The notes under the pieces: generated by a model
Seen by the model: only the letters and a program-made list of their open reading frames with translations
Database searches by the model: none
What the model was told of the DNA's origin: nothing
Position numbers and translations under genes: made by a program
Source: Nocardia vinacea
GTDB lineage: Bacteria; Actinomycetota; Actinomycetes; Mycobacteriales; Mycobacteriaceae
Assembly (NCBI RefSeq): GCF_035920345.1
Contig: NZ_CP109149.1
Location: 5,394,001 to 5,458,000 of the forward strand
DNA: 64,000 nt
Direction of reading: 5' to 3'
Shown: positions 44,747 to 54,750 of the stretch, piece by piece
How positions within the stretch are numbered: the stretch's first letter is position 1
Layout: each line of letters begins with the position of its first letter

Positions 44747-47700
44747 GTGAGCAGCTCAACTTCCCAGTTCGGACAGAACCAGTGGCTAGTCGATGAGATG
44801 TATCAAAAGTACAAACAGGATCCATCTTCCGTCGATGAAAGTTGGCACGAGTTCCTCGCCGATTACACGCCCGAGATCCCGGGTGATTCAGGTAACAGCG
44901 CCGCGCCAGCGGCCGCGCCCGCGCAGGTGGCCACCCCGGCACCGGCCCCCGCGCCGGTGAACGCGGCCCCCGCCGCTGCGGCCCCCGCTCCGGCAGCGCC
45001 CGCACCCGCCGCACCCGCCGCACCCAAGCCTCCCGCGCCCGCGAAGCCCACCACCCGTGCGCCGCAGACGACGCCCGCGCCGACCTCGAATGCCGCGCCC
45101 ACCTCAGGCGCGCCGAAGCCCGCCGACACCGCTGCCGACGAGGCAAAGGTTTTGCGCGGCCCGGCCGCCGCCGTGGTCAAGAACATGTCCGCGTCGCTGG
45201 CCATCCCGACCGCGACCAGCGTGCGCGCCATTCCGGCGAAGCTGATGATCGACAACCGCCTGGTCATCAACAACCACCTGGCCCGCACCCGCGGCGGCAA
45301 GATCTCCTTCACCCACCTGCTCGGCTACGCGATCGTGCAGGCGGTCAAGTCGTTCCCGAACCTGAACCGGCACTTCGCCGAAATCGACGGCAAGCCGAAC
45401 TCGGTCACTCCGGCACACACCAACCTCGGTCTCGCCATCGACCTGGCGGGCAAGGACGGCAACCGCTCGCTGGTCGTCGCGGCCATCAAGGGCTGCGAGG
45501 CCATGACCTTCGGGCAGTTCCACACCGCCTATGAGGACATCGTGCGCCGCGCCCGCGACGGCAAGCTCGGCATCGACGACTTCACCGGCGTCACCATCTC
45601 GCTGACCAACCCGGGCACCATCGGCACCGTGCACTCGGTGCCGCGGTTGATGCCGGGCCAGGGCGCGATCGTCGGCGCCGGCGCGATGGAGTACCCCGCC
45701 GAATTCCAGGGCATGAGCGACGAGCGCATCAACGAGCTCGGCGTCGGCAAGTTGATGACCCTGACCTCGACCTACGACCACCGCATCATTCAGGGCGCGG
45801 AGTCCGGCGACTTCCTGCGGACCATCCACAACCTGCTGATCAGCGACGAGTTCTACGACGAGATCTTCCACGGCCTCGGCGTGCCCTACGAGCCGGTGCG
45901 CTGGCGCAAGGATGTCAAGGAACGCGGCGTCGACAAGAGCACCCGCGTGCTCGAGATGATCGCGGCCTATCGCAACCGCGGCCACCTGATGGCCGACACC
46001 GATCCGCTGCGGTTGGTCAAGGACAAGTTCCGCAGCCATCCGGACCTCGATGTCACCCAGCACGGCCTCACCCTCTGGGACCTGGACCGCACCTTCGATG
46101 TCGCGGGCTTCCATGGCCAGGAGCGGATGAAGCTGCGCGATGTGCTCTCGGTGCTGCGCGATGCCTACTGCCGCCACGTCGGTGTGGAGTACACCCACAT
46201 CCTGGAAACCGAGCAGTTGCAGTGGATTCAGGAGCGGGTCGAGCAGAAGCACGTCAAGCCGACTGTCGCACAGCAGAAGTACATCCTGAACCGGTTGAAC
46301 GCGGCCGAGGCCTTCGAAACCTTCCTGCAGACCAAATACGTCGGGCAGAAGCGCTTCTCGCTCGAGGGCGCCGAAACCGTCATCCCGATGATGGACGCCA
46401 CCATCGACCAGTGCGCCGAGCATTCGCTCGACGAGGTCGTCATCGGTATGCCGCACCGCGGTCGCCTCAATGTGCTCGCCAATATCGTCGGCAAGCCGTA
46501 CTCGAAGATCTTCACCGAGTTCGAAGGCAATATGAACCCGGCCGCCACCCACGGCTCCGGCGACGTGAAGTACCACCTCGGCGCGCGCGGCACCTACCTG
46601 CAGATGTTCGGCGACAACGAGATCGAGGTCTCGCTGACCGCCAACCCCTCGCACCTCGAGGCGGTCGACCCGGTGCTCGAGGGTCTGGTACGCGCGAAGC
46701 AAGACCTTTTGGACAAGGGCGACGGGCCGGAGGGCTTCTCCGTCATGCCGCTGATGCTGCACGGTGACGCCGCATTCGCGGGTCAGGGTGTGGTGGCGGA
46801 GACGCTGAACCTGTCGGGGCTGCGCGGTTACCGCGTCGGCGGCACCATCCACATCGTGGTGAACAACCAGATCGGTTTCACCACCGCACCGGAGAACAGC
46901 CGCTCCACCGAATACTCCACCGATATCGCGAAGTTCATCGGTGCGCCGATCTTCCACGTGAACGGTGACGACCCGGAGGCCTGCGACTGGGTGGCGCGTC
47001 TGGCGGTCGACTTCCGCCAGAAGTTCCGCAAGGACGTCGTGATCGACATGATCTGCTACCGGCGTCGGGGCCACAACGAGGGCGACGACCCGTCGATGAC
47101 CCAGCCGTACATGTACGACGTCATCGACACCAAGCGCTCGGTGCGCAAGGCGTACACCGAGAGCCTGATCGGCCGTGGCGACATCTCGCTCAAAGAGGCC
47201 GAGGACGCGCTGCGTGACTACCAGGGTCAGCTGGAGCGGGTCTTCAACGAGGTTCGCGAGCTGGAGAAGTACGTCCCGGAGCCGAGCGAATCGGTCGAGG
47301 ACGACCAGCAGGTGCCGGCTACGGTCGTGACTGCCGTGGACAAGACCGTGCTGCAGCGCATCGGCGACGCCTTCCTCGGTGTCCCCGAGGGCTTCAATGT
47401 GCACCCGCGCGTCAAGCCGGTGCTGGAGAAGCGGCGCGAAATGGCGTACGAGGGCAAGGTCGACTGGGCCTTCGCCGAGTTGCTCGCCTTCGGCACGCTG
47501 ATCGATGAGGGTCGCGCGGTGCGCCTGACCGGTCAGGATTCGCGTCGCGGCACCTTCACCCAGCGCCACTCGGTGATCATCGACCGCAAGACGGCCGAGG
47601 AATACACCCCGCTGCACAACATCGGCAGCTCCAACCCGGGTTGGTTCGCGGTGCACGACTCGGCGCTGAGCGAATACGCCGCCGTCGGCTTCGAATACGG

Positions 47701-48511
47701 CTACTCGCTGGGCAACCCGGACGCACTTGTGTTGTGGGAAGCGCAGTTCGGTGACTTCGTCAACGGCGCGCAGTCCATCATCGACGAGTTCATCTCCTCC
47801 GGTGAGGCCAAGTGGGGTCAGCTGTCGGAGGTCGTGCTGCTGCTGCCGCACGGTCACGAGGGTCAGGGCCCGGACCACACCTCCGGTCGCATCGAGCGCT
47901 TCCTGCTGCTGTGCGCCGAGGGCTCGATGACGGTCGCCGTGCCGTCCACCCCGGCGAACTACTTCCACCTGCTGCGCCGCCACGCACTCGACGGCATCCG
48001 CCGCCCGCTGATCGTCTTCACCCCGAAGTCGATGCTGCGCAATAAGGCCGTGGTCTCGGACCTGAAGGACTTCACCGAATCGAAGTTCCGCTCGGTCTTC
48101 GACGAGCCCACCTACGAACAGGGCGTCGGCGACCGCAACAAGGTCAAGCGCGTCCTGCTCACCAGCGGCAAGCTCTACTACGAGCTGGTCGCCGAAAAGG
48201 CCAAGCAGAAGCGCGAAGACGTCGCCATCGTGCGCATCGAGCAGCTCTACCCGCTGCCCAAGTTCCGCCTCAACGAGGCACTGGCTGGTTATCCGAACGC
48301 GACGGATATCGCCTGGGTCCAAGAGGAACCGGCCAACCAGGGCGCCTGGCCCTTCTTCGGCCTGAACCTCCCGGAACTCCTCCCGGAGCGGTTCACGAAG
48401 TTGCGCCGGATCTCCCGCCGCGCCATGTCGGCTCCTTCTTCGGGTTCGTCGAAGGTGCATGCCGTGGAGCAAGCCGAAATCGTGGGCGAGGCCTTCGAGC
48501 CGACCGCGTAG
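44747..48511 (+). CDS. kgd: Multifunctional 2-oxoglutarate decarboxylase/dehydrogenase E1-E2
   Basis: A 1254-residue Kgd/SucA-type enzyme. The N-terminus [24 protein letters not shown] is followed by a long Ala/Pro linker, an E2-type succinyltransferase domain (about 105-340, [16 protein letters not shown]), then the thiamine-diphosphate E1 domain with [15 protein letters not shown] and [10 protein letters not shown], and a C-terminal pyrimidine-binding domain. It converts 2-oxoglutarate towards succinyl-CoA together with DlaT and Lpd in the TCA cycle and makes 2-hydroxy-3-oxoadipate as a side activity; in mycobacteria GarA inhibits it. GTG 44747 was chosen over ATG 44729 because GAGGCGA lies upstream of it. 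Confidence 0.96.
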   Translation: MSSSTSQFGQNQWLVDEMYQKYKQDPSSVDESWHEFLADYTPEIPGDSGNSAAPAAAPAQVATPAPAPAPVNAAPAAAAPAPAAPAPAAPAAPKPPAPAKPTTRAPQTTPAPTSNAAPTSGAPKPADTAADEAKVLRGPAAAVVKNMSASLAIPTATSVRAIPAKLMIDNRLVINNHLARTRGGKISFTHLLGYAIVQAVKSFPNLNRHFAEIDGKPNSVTPAHTNLGLAIDLAGKDGNRSLVVAAIKGCEAMTFGQFHTAYEDIVRRARDGKLGIDDFTGVTISLTNPGTIGTVHSVPRLMPGQGAIVGAGAMEYPAEFQGMSDERINELGVGKLMTLTSTYDHRIIQGAESGDFLRTIHNLLISDEFYDEIFHGLGVPYEPVRWRKDVKERGVDKSTRVLEMIAAYRNRGHLMADTDPLRLVKDKFRSHPDLDVTQHGLTLWDLDRTFDVAGFHGQERMKLRDVLSVLRDAYCRHVGVEYTHILETEQLQWIQERVEQKHVKPTVAQQKYILNRLNAAEAFETFLQTKYVGQKRFSLEGAETVIPMMDATIDQCAEHSLDEVVIGMPHRGRLNVLANIVGKPYSKIFTEFEGNMNPAATHGSGDVKYHLGARGTYLQMFGDNEIEVSLTANPSHLEAVDPVLEGLVRAKQDLLDKGDGPEGFSVMPLMLHGDAAFAGQGVVAETLNLSGLRGYRVGGTIHIVVNNQIGFTTAPENSRSTEYSTDIAKFIGAPIFHVNGDDPEACDWVARLAVDFRQKFRKDVVIDMICYRRRGHNEGDDPSMTQPYMYDVIDTKRSVRKAYTESLIGRGDISLKEAEDALRDYQGQLERVFNEVRELEKYVPEPSESVEDDQQVPATVVTAVDKTVLQRIGDAFLGVPEGFNVHPRVKPVLEKRREMAYEGKVDWAFAELLAFGTLIDEGRAVRLTGQDSRRGTFTQRHSVIIDRKTAEEYTPLHNIGSSNPGWFAVHDSALSEYAAVGFEYGYSLGNPDALVLWEAQFGDFVNGAQSIIDEFISSGEAKWGQLSEVVLLLPHGHEGQGPDHTSGRIERFLLLCAEGSMTVAVPSTPANYFHLLRRHALDGIRRPLIVFTPKSMLRNKAVVSDLKDFTESKFRSVFDEPTYEQGVGDRNKVKRVLLTSGKLYYELVAEKAKQKREDVAIVRIEQLYPLPKFRLNEALAGYPNATDIAWVQEEPANQGAWPFFGLNLPELLPERFTKLRRISRRAMSAPSSGSSKVHAVEQAEIVGEAFEPTA

Positions 48512-48525
48512 TTTTCGCTGACCGA

Positions 48526-48571
48526 ACGCCGGGCCGAATCCGCTCTTACTCAGAGTGATTCGGCCCGGCGT
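48526..48571. terminator. Strong bidirectional terminator after kgd
   Basis: A perfect 15-bp stem (ACGCCGGGCCGAATC / GATTCGGCCCGGCGT) whose 16-base loop carries a further ACTC-A-GAGT hairpin. It begins 14 bases after the stop and lies between convergent genes. Confidence 0.85.
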
Positions 48572-48710
48572 CGTTCGTACCTGACTTCGGGCAGACGCGT
48601 ACGCTCGCGGCGAGTAGCGCGCGGCAGCGTTGCCGTAGCTTCTGACGATTCGGGGCCGCACTGCTCGGCTCTCCGGACATCGACGACCGCCGCAGCAACA
48701 AACCTACGGC

Positions 48711-50354
48711 TTACCGCGGTGCCGGACCTGCCGTTCGAGGATCAGCGGCCTGATCGGTGTGCTCGCTGGGGCGCGATGTCTCAACCACACCCGGGATCCG
48801 GTCTTGCACAACGAAACTCGCGCGGGTGCGGATCGGGGCGCCGGGGCGGCGAACATAGGGGACGACGCGGAAGTCGGTGCGCCACACCGAATGGTCGAAT
48901 TCCACTCGGACGTATCCGCGTTGGGAGTTGAAGAATTTCATATCCGGGTTGGCGACAAGGAGGTTGCGGCCGGTGGGGTTGACATCGGTGCCGTCGCCGC
49001 CGGTTGTTATCGATGTGCCGGTGAATTCGGCTGCTACGACGGGGGATTCGGGGGTGGTGTAGTCGGGCCGGAGGTCGGCGGCGTAGTTGTGGTGGCGGTC
49101 GCCGGTGATGACGACGAGGTTGTGGATATCACGAGCGGCGGCGGTGGCGAGAACGGTGTTGCGGTCGGCTACGTAGGCGTCCCAGGCGTCGGTGCCGAAA
49201 TTGGTACCGGGGCCGGGGTCATAGTCGGATTTCGCCATGGCCACCTGGTTGCCGAGGATCTGCCAGCGGACGGTGGAGTGGGTGAGGCCGTCGAGCAGCC
49301 AATTTCGTTGTGGTGCACCTAATATCGAGCGGTCGGGCGAGAGTCGGTCGGGACAATCGTCGCCGATATTGCCCTTACCGCAGGTCCCTCCGGTGCGGTA
49401 TTGGCGGGTGTCGAGCATGGTGATGTCGGCGAGGTCGCCGAAGGTGTAGCGGCGGTGGATGCGCATGGTCGGGCCGGACGGCAGGGCCTCGATGCGCAGT
49501 GGCTGATGTTCGTACATCGCTTGGAAGGCGGCGGCTTTGCGGCGGCGGAACAGGGCGGGGATGCGGTAGATGTCGAGACCGAGGCCGGGGTTATCGGCGG
49601 ACCAGTTGTTGTCGATCTCGTGGTCGTCGAAGGTGACGAGCCAGGGAAAGGCGGCGTGCGCGGCGCGCAACGGTTGTTCGGCCTTGGCCTGGGCGTAGCG
49701 CAGCCGGTAGCCGGGTAGATCGACCGCTTCAGCGGCCAGGTACGGCTCCACCGACATCCCCTCGCGGCCGCGGTTCCAGCCCCTTTCGTAGATGTAGTCA
49801 CCAAGGTGCACAACCAGATCGAGGTCTTCGGCGCTCATATGCTCATAGGCGGTGTAGTAGCCGGAGGCCCACGATTGACAGGATGCGAACGCGAATCGCA
49901 TGCGCGCAGTGGGCTGCCCGAGCGGCGGAGCCGTTCGGGTGCGACCGATCGGCGAAATTGCCGAGCCCGCGCGAAATCGATAGAAGTACCAGCGATTCGG
50001 CTCCAATCCGCGCACTTCGGGATGCACGGAATGCGCGAGTTCGCGCGTCGCGACCGCTGCCCCCCGGGCAACCACCTGCTGAAACTGTTCGTCGTGCGCG
50101 ACCTCGTACTCCACGGTGACCGGATGCTGTGCCATCCCCCCGAGCCCGTCCGGCGCCAGCGGATCCGGCGCGAGCCGCGTCCACAACACCACCCCATCCG
50201 GCAGCGGCTCCCCCGAAGCCACCCCCAACGTGAACGGATCCCCCAACCACCGCGGCGCCCGAAACCGCCCACTGCTCGCCGCGGACGCCCCCACCAACAC
50301 CGCAACCGATCCAGCGGTGCCGAACCGCAACAACTCCCGCCGCGACAGACCCAT
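48711..50354 (-). CDS. PhoD-like alkaline phosphatase, Tat-exported
   Basis: A 547-residue PhoD-family phosphatase/phosphodiesterase. The Tat-type start MGLSRRELLRFGTAGSVAVLVGASAAS has the twin arginines, so it is exported folded with its metals. Metal-binding motifs are FAFASCQSW, VVHLGDYIYERG, VTFDDHEIDNNW and VITGDRHHNY. It releases phosphate from phosphomonoesters or teichoic-acid-like diesters outside the cell. The C-terminal 25 residues are low complexity. It converges with kgd. Confidence 0.93.
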   Translation of the reverse strand: MGLSRRELLRFGTAGSVAVLVGASAASSGRFRAPRWLGDPFTLGVASGEPLPDGVVLWTRLAPDPLAPDGLGGMAQHPVTVEYEVAHDEQFQQVVARGAAVATRELAHSVHPEVRGLEPNRWYFYRFRAGSAISPIGRTRTAPPLGQPTARMRFAFASCQSWASGYYTAYEHMSAEDLDLVVHLGDYIYERGWNRGREGMSVEPYLAAEAVDLPGYRLRYAQAKAEQPLRAAHAAFPWLVTFDDHEIDNNWSADNPGLGLDIYRIPALFRRRKAAAFQAMYEHQPLRIEALPSGPTMRIHRRYTFGDLADITMLDTRQYRTGGTCGKGNIGDDCPDRLSPDRSILGAPQRNWLLDGLTHSTVRWQILGNQVAMAKSDYDPGPGTNFGTDAWDAYVADRNTVLATAAARDIHNLVVITGDRHHNYAADLRPDYTTPESPVVAAEFTGTSITTGGDGTDVNPTGRNLLVANPDMKFFNSQRGYVRVEFDHSVWRTDFRVVPYVRRPGAPIRTRASFVVQDRIPGVVETSRPSEHTDQAADPRTAGPAPR

Positions 50355-50488
50355 ACGTCAGGGTATCCCCACCAACGCCCCCACCCGCCTGCCGAAGCAC
50401 GCTGACGTCGAGCACACCAATTCGTGGCACTCCGCAGCGGACATCTTCCAGGAGTGCTCAATCGAGCGAATCGCCCACAGTCCGCAGA

Positions 50489-51124
50489 TCACCCACGCAG
50501 GGCGGCGGCCAGTGCGGGATTCAGCGAAAGTGCCACGGCGAGTAGGGATTCGACCAAGAGGTCGACCAACTGCTCGCGGGTGATTATTTCGTGGCGGAGC
50601 CAGGTGAGAGTAGTTTCCTCGACGAAGGCGATCCAGCCGCGCATGGCGAGGATGAGGCGAGGACGGTCGGCGTCCGGAATGTCGACGGGCACTTCGGTCA
50701 GGATGATGTCGATGATGACGTTGCGGGTCTGGTCGACGAGCGGAAGCACCTCGGCGCTCACGCTGGCCGGGCCGCGCAGCAGCGATACGTACGAATTGCG
50801 GTTCTCGCCGACGTACTCGATGTAGCGCTCGATCGAATCGCGCAGCATCTCGAATACGCCGAGGGTGCGGTCGGGTGCGACGCGCTCCAGTAGCTCGGCA
50901 TTGGCGTGGCGGACTATCGCCAGTTGGAAGTCCTGTTTGGTCGGGAAGTAGTGGAAGAGCAGGCCGCGGGAGATCCCGGCTTCCCCGGCGATTTCGGTGA
51001 TCGAGATGTCTTCGATGGCGCGGTCCCCGAGCATCTTGGCGCCCAGGGTGATCAGTTGTAGACGGCGCTCTTCCGGGCTGAGCCGGGTGCGCTTGACAGT
51101 TTCTCCGGTGCCTCGACTACTCAC
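50489..51124 (-). CDS. TetR-family regulator
   Basis: A 211-residue TetR protein with an N-terminal helix-turn-helix ISITEIAGEAGISRGLLFHYFPTKQDF and a helical ligand domain (REQLVDLLVESLLAVALSL near the end). Start GTG 51124. It diverges from the Baeyer-Villiger monooxygenase operon, with 68 bases between the starts that hold two direct repeats and a near-consensus promoter. It is the most likely repressor of that operon and of itself. Confidence 0.92.
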   Translation of the reverse strand: MSSRGTGETVKRTRLSPEERRLQLITLGAKMLGDRAIEDISITEIAGEAGISRGLLFHYFPTKQDFQLAIVRHANAELLERVAPDRTLGVFEMLRDSIERYIEYVGENRNSYVSLLRGPASVSAEVLPLVDQTRNVIIDIILTEVPVDIPDADRPRLILAMRGWIAFVEETTLTWLRHEIITREQLVDLLVESLLAVALSLNPALAAALRG

Positions 51125-51144
51125 GGGCCCATCTTACTGAACGC

Positions 51145-51185
51145 TGCTCAATACTGTTGACTCATGCTCAATAGGACCGTAGTCT
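51145..51185 (+). promoter_or_regulatory. Promoter of the BVMO operon with tandem operator repeats
   Basis: -35 TTGACT (51157-51162), a 17-base spacer and -10 TAGTCT (51180-51185), ending 7 bases before the monooxygenase ATG, so the mRNA is probably leaderless. TGCTCAATA occurs twice (51145-51153 and 51165-51173), 20 bases apart on the same helix face; the second copy lies in the spacer, where a bound TetR would block RNA polymerase. Confidence 0.6.
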
Positions 51186-51192
51186 GGATTAT

Positions 51193-52731
51193 ATGAGTCG
51201 CAAGGTTACAGACAAAGCTGTCGGCAACCGGCCAGCCCGCCACGTCAAGACCATCATCATCGGCAGCGGTTTCGCTGGTCTGGGCCTGGCGATCCGGTTG
51301 AGCAAGCAGGGCCGCAACGATTACCTCGTGTTGGAACGCGGCAGCGATGTCGGCGGCACCTGGCGCGACAACACCTACCCGGGCGCGGCCTGTGATGTGC
51401 CGTCGCACCTGTACTCGTACTCGTTCGCGCTGAACCCGAATTGGTCGCGCTCGTTCTCCAAGCAGGGCGAGATCCAGCAGTACATCCAGGGCGTCGCGCG
51501 CGAGTACAACGTGCTCGACAAGCACCTGTTCAACTGCGACGTGACCGCGGCCCGCTGGAACAACGCCACCAACCTGTGGCATATCGAATCGACCCGGGGC
51601 AGCTTCACCGCCGACACCGTGGTGTCCGCCGTCGGCGCGCTGTGCGAACCCGCGCTCCCGGATATCAAGGGCGTCAACGGTTTCGAGGGCGAGATCTTCC
51701 ACTCCGCCCGCTGGAACCACGACGCCGATCTGACGGGCAAGCGCGTCGCCATCATCGGCACCGGAGCCTCGGCCATCCAGATCGTGCCGTCCATCGCCGC
51801 ACAGGTCGCGCACCTGGACGTCTACCAGCGCACCGCGCCGTGGCTGCTTCCCCGCATGGACCGCCCGTACACCCTGCCGGAGCGTCTCGCCTTCCGGCAC
51901 ATCCCGGGCTTCCAGCGACTATCCCGCGCCGCCATCTACGCCGCGCGCGAAACCCAGGTCGTCGGCCTCGCCAAGGTTCCGGCACTGATGCAGGCCTTCG
52001 AGCTGATCGCCAAGGCCAAGCTGCAGCTGGAGATCCGGGATCCCGAGCTGCGCAAGAAGGTCACCCCGAACTTCCGGATCGGCTGCAAGCGCATGCTGAT
52101 CTCCAACGACTACTACCCGGCGCTGACCCGCCCGAATGTGGACGTGGTCACCGACGGCATCGCCGAGGTGCGCGCGAATTCCATCGTCACCAAGGACGGC
52201 ACCGAGCGCGAAATCGACGCACTCATCGTCGCGACCGGCTTCCACGTCACGGATTCGCCGACCTACAACGCCATCTCGGGCAAGGACGGTCGCACGCTGG
52301 CGGAGGTGTTCGACGAGATCGGCCAGCAGGGCTACAAGGGGTCGGCCGTCGCCAACTTCCCTAATATGTTCTTCCTGCTCGGCCCGAACGTCGGCCTCGG
52401 CCACACCTCGATGGTGTACATGATCGAATCCCAGATCAACTACATCGCCGACGCTCTCGCCACCGTCGATCGCCTCGGCCTGCGCACGGTCGAGGTGAAG
52501 CGCGCGACGCAGGACGCCTACAACCAGGATCTGCAGGGCAAACTGGTGAAGAGCGTGTGGAATACCGGCGGCTGTGCCAGCTGGTACCTGGACAAGCACG
52601 GCAACAACACCACACTGTGGCCGGACTTCACCTTCGAATTCCGCAGGCTGACCAAGAATTTCGACGTGTCCGCGTATGAAACGACGACCGTCGACACCGC
52701 ACGAAACGATCTGAAAGTGGTGGCACAGTGA
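51193..52731 (+). CDS. Baeyer-Villiger flavin monooxygenase
   Basis: A 512-residue FAD/NADPH monooxygenase. IIIGSGFAGLGLAIRL is the FAD Rossmann loop (GxGxxG at 24-29), FEGEIFHSARWNHD is the BVMO fingerprint FxGxxxHxxxW, IIGTGASAIQIV is the NADPH loop and LIVATGFHVTDSP is the usual ATG motif. It inserts oxygen next to a ketone, or oxidises a hetero-atom. It leads an operon with an SDR and an esterase, close to the layout of the mycobacterial mymA operon, which modifies cell-envelope lipids. There is no RBS; translation is likely leaderless. Confidence 0.94.
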   Translation: MSRKVTDKAVGNRPARHVKTIIIGSGFAGLGLAIRLSKQGRNDYLVLERGSDVGGTWRDNTYPGAACDVPSHLYSYSFALNPNWSRSFSKQGEIQQYIQGVAREYNVLDKHLFNCDVTAARWNNATNLWHIESTRGSFTADTVVSAVGALCEPALPDIKGVNGFEGEIFHSARWNHDADLTGKRVAIIGTGASAIQIVPSIAAQVAHLDVYQRTAPWLLPRMDRPYTLPERLAFRHIPGFQRLSRAAIYAARETQVVGLAKVPALMQAFELIAKAKLQLEIRDPELRKKVTPNFRIGCKRMLISNDYYPALTRPNVDVVTDGIAEVRANSIVTKDGTEREIDALIVATGFHVTDSPTYNAISGKDGRTLAEVFDEIGQQGYKGSAVANFPNMFFLLGPNVGLGHTSMVYMIESQINYIADALATVDRLGLRTVEVKRATQDAYNQDLQGKLVKSVWNTGGCASWYLDKHGNNTTLWPDFTFEFRRLTKNFDVSAYETTTVDTARNDLKVVAQ

Positions 52732-52784
52732 ATACCGCATCGCGAAGCGATTCCGTGAGGGGTGGCGGTCGGGCGACGGGTGGG
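52728..52784 (+). repeat. Dispersed 57-bp repeat, copy B, supplies gene N-terminus
   Basis: Copy of 19184-19240 (51/57 bases). It supplies the GTG start and first 19 residues of the SDR, and its first bases overlap the stop codon of the gene before. Its mini-hairpin ATCGC-GAA-GCGAT contains GCGAAGC, a sequence known to form an exceptionally stable DNA hairpin. Confidence 0.85.
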
Positions 52785-53612
52785 CGCAGTGACGCTTACT
52801 TCAAGGGCAAGGTCTGTGTGATCACCGGGGCGGGTTCCGGCATCGGCCGCGCCCTCGCGGAGAACCTGGCCAGGCGCGGCGCCAAACTCGCGCTCTCCGA
52901 TATCGATACCGACGGCCTGGCCGAGACGGTGCGCCGCTGCGAGGCGTACGGAGCCGAAATCAAATCCGACCGGCTGAATGTGGTCGAGCGCGAAGCGGTG
53001 CTGCTGTACGCCGACGCCGTAAAGGCGCACTTCGGCAAGGTGCACCAGATCTACAACAACGCGGGCATCGCCTACCACGGCGAGGTGATCCGCTCGGAGT
53101 TCAAGGACATCGAGCGCATCATGGACGTCGACTTCTGGGGCGTCGTCAATGGCACGAAGGCCTTCCTGCCGCTGCTGATCGAATCCGGCGAGGGCCACGT
53201 CGTCAATGTCTCCAGCCTGTTCGGCCTGATCGCGGTCCCGGGCCAGAGTGCATATAACGCAGCCAAATTCGCGGTGCGCGGGTTCACCGAATCGCTGCGC
53301 CAGGAGATGCTGGTCGGCAAGCATCCGGTCAAGGTGACCTGTGTGCACCCCGGCGGCATCAAGACCGCCGTCGCCCGCAACGCCACCTATGCCGAGGGCA
53401 TCGACAGCCAGAGTGCCGCATCGCTGTTCGACAAGAAGCTGGCCATTCACACACCGGAAATGGCCGCGCAGACCATTACCGAGGGCGTCCGCAAGGGACA
53501 CGGTCGCGTGCTGATCGGTTGGGAGGCCAAGGTGCTCGACCTGTTCGTCCGGGTCACCGCCTCCGGCTACCAGCGCATCGCCGCCGCGGTGAACCGTCCC
53601 TTCCTACCCTGA
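52728..53612 (+). CDS. Short-chain dehydrogenase/reductase
   Basis: A 294-residue classical SDR: cofactor loop VCVITGAGSGIGRALAENL, NNAGIAY, catalytic Ser in HVVNVSSLFGLIAVPGQ, then SAYNAAKFAV with the Tyr-Lys pair and CVHPGGIKT. It interconverts an alcohol and a ketone, probably the substrate of the upstream monooxygenase. The first 19 residues (MNTASRSDSVRGGGRATGG) come from a dispersed 57-bp repeat; the native SDR start would lie just after, near AYFKGKVCVIT. Start GTG 52728 overlaps the monooxygenase stop (GTGA). Confidence 0.94.
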   Translation: MNTASRSDSVRGGGRATGGRSDAYFKGKVCVITGAGSGIGRALAENLARRGAKLALSDIDTDGLAETVRRCEAYGAEIKSDRLNVVEREAVLLYADAVKAHFGKVHQIYNNAGIAYHGEVIRSEFKDIERIMDVDFWGVVNGTKAFLPLLIESGEGHVVNVSSLFGLIAVPGQSAYNAAKFAVRGFTESLRQEMLVGKHPVKVTCVHPGGIKTAVARNATYAEGIDSQSAASLFDKKLAIHTPEMAAQTITEGVRKGHGRVLIGWEAKVLDLFVRVTASGYQRIAAAVNRPFLP

Positions 53613-53639
53613 ACCAGCGCAGGGAATCGAGGAAAACCT

Positions 53640-54566
53640 ATGCGTGACATCAACATTCCGCTACCCGTCGCGCGAGCGCTGCTGAGTCCGATTTTCCGGG
53701 TCTCACTGAACGCGCGACTGCCCTGGCAGATGCAGCGGCTGCTGCTCGATATCGGTTCGCGCGCACAGTTTTTGCCATCGGGCACAACCGTGCACCGGCT
53801 CAGGCTAGGCGGGCGACCCGCGGAAAGAATCACCGCAGGCTCGGCCAGGCCCAATCCGAACGCAGGCGCGGTGCTCTACCTGCACGGCGGCGGCTACGCG
53901 GTCGGATCGCCGGCGACGCACCGTTCGCTGGCCGCCCGGCTGGCGCACGAAACCGGCTGCACCGTCTATGTTCTCGACTACCGACTGGCGCCGGAGCACC
54001 CGTTCCCGGCCGGACTCGAGGACGCCGAATCGGCATTCCTGGAACTGGTCGGCAATATCGGTTACCGCCCCGAACAGATTGCGCTGTCGGGTGATTCGGC
54101 GGGCGGCGGGCTATCGCTGGCCACCGCACAGCGGCTCATCGCCGAACACGGCTACACCCCGGCCGCGCTCGGCCTGATCGCACCGTGGGTGGATCCGAAT
54201 CAGGTCCCGGACAAGTTCCGCGATCTGGTGATCAACCGGCCGTGGTCGCGCGCATGCGCCGCGGCCTATCTCGGCGACGGGGACGGCAAGGACACCGGCT
54301 ACGCACCGCTGCACGGTGAACTGCGAGGTTTGCCGCCGACGTATGTACAGGTCGATGTCAGCGAACTGCTGCATGCGCAATGTGTGGAGTTCGTCGCCGC
54401 GCTGCGGACAGCGGGTGTGCATGCCAGGTTCACCGAGAGCAAGGGGCTATGGCACGTCGCGCAACTGCAGGCCGCGCTGGTCGGACCGGCCGCGGCGGCG
54501 CTGACCGAATTGGCCGATTTCCTACGGGAAGCCATCCAGCCGGTCACGCTGCGCGACATAGGATAG
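53640..54566 (+). CDS. Alpha/beta hydrolase, hormone-sensitive-lipase family
   Basis: A 308-residue esterase: oxyanion motif YLHGGGYAVGSPATHR, DYRLAPEHPFPAGLED, nucleophile GDSAGGGLSLA, and the C-terminal region TESKGLWHVAQLQ with the probable catalytic histidine. This HSL branch (LipR-like in mycobacteria) hydrolyses short acyl esters, such as those a BVMO produces. It follows the SDR by 27 bases and is the third gene of the operon. ATG 53640 follows GAGGAAAACCT. Confidence 0.92.
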   Translation: MRDINIPLPVARALLSPIFRVSLNARLPWQMQRLLLDIGSRAQFLPSGTTVHRLRLGGRPAERITAGSARPNPNAGAVLYLHGGGYAVGSPATHRSLAARLAHETGCTVYVLDYRLAPEHPFPAGLEDAESAFLELVGNIGYRPEQIALSGDSAGGGLSLATAQRLIAEHGYTPAALGLIAPWVDPNQVPDKFRDLVINRPWSRACAAAYLGDGDGKDTGYAPLHGELRGLPPTYVQVDVSELLHAQCVEFVAALRTAGVHARFTESKGLWHVAQLQAALVGPAAAALTELADFLREAIQPVTLRDIG

Positions 54567-54716
54567 AGAGTGCCTCACCTGCGCTCGTTCAAGCGCGTGA
54601 ATACAAAATCGACGCCGCCCCGCCCGGGCCCGGCCGGACGCTGACCCGTCCGCCGATGTCGAACCGGCCCGGTTTTCCGGTGGCCGGAGTGACGTCCCGG
54701 TCACAGGTGTCGTAGA

Positions 54717-54730
54717 TTACTGGCGAGTAA
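54717..54730. promoter_or_regulatory. Palindrome upstream of the acyl-CoA ligase
   Basis: TTACT-GGCG-AGTAA, 20 bases before the ATG of the fadD15-like gene. The symmetry and spacing fit a TetR-type operator controlling fatty-acid genes. Which regulator binds it is not known. Confidence 0.45.
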
Positions 54731-54750
54731 ACCCACGTGGAAGGGCACTG

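Noticed and set aside
45104..48661. Very long open frame on the minus strand opposite kgd
   Set aside because: It is the mirror of a GC-rich coding sequence; the protein is Val/Arg/Gln-rich without any domain, while the plus strand is unmistakably Kgd.
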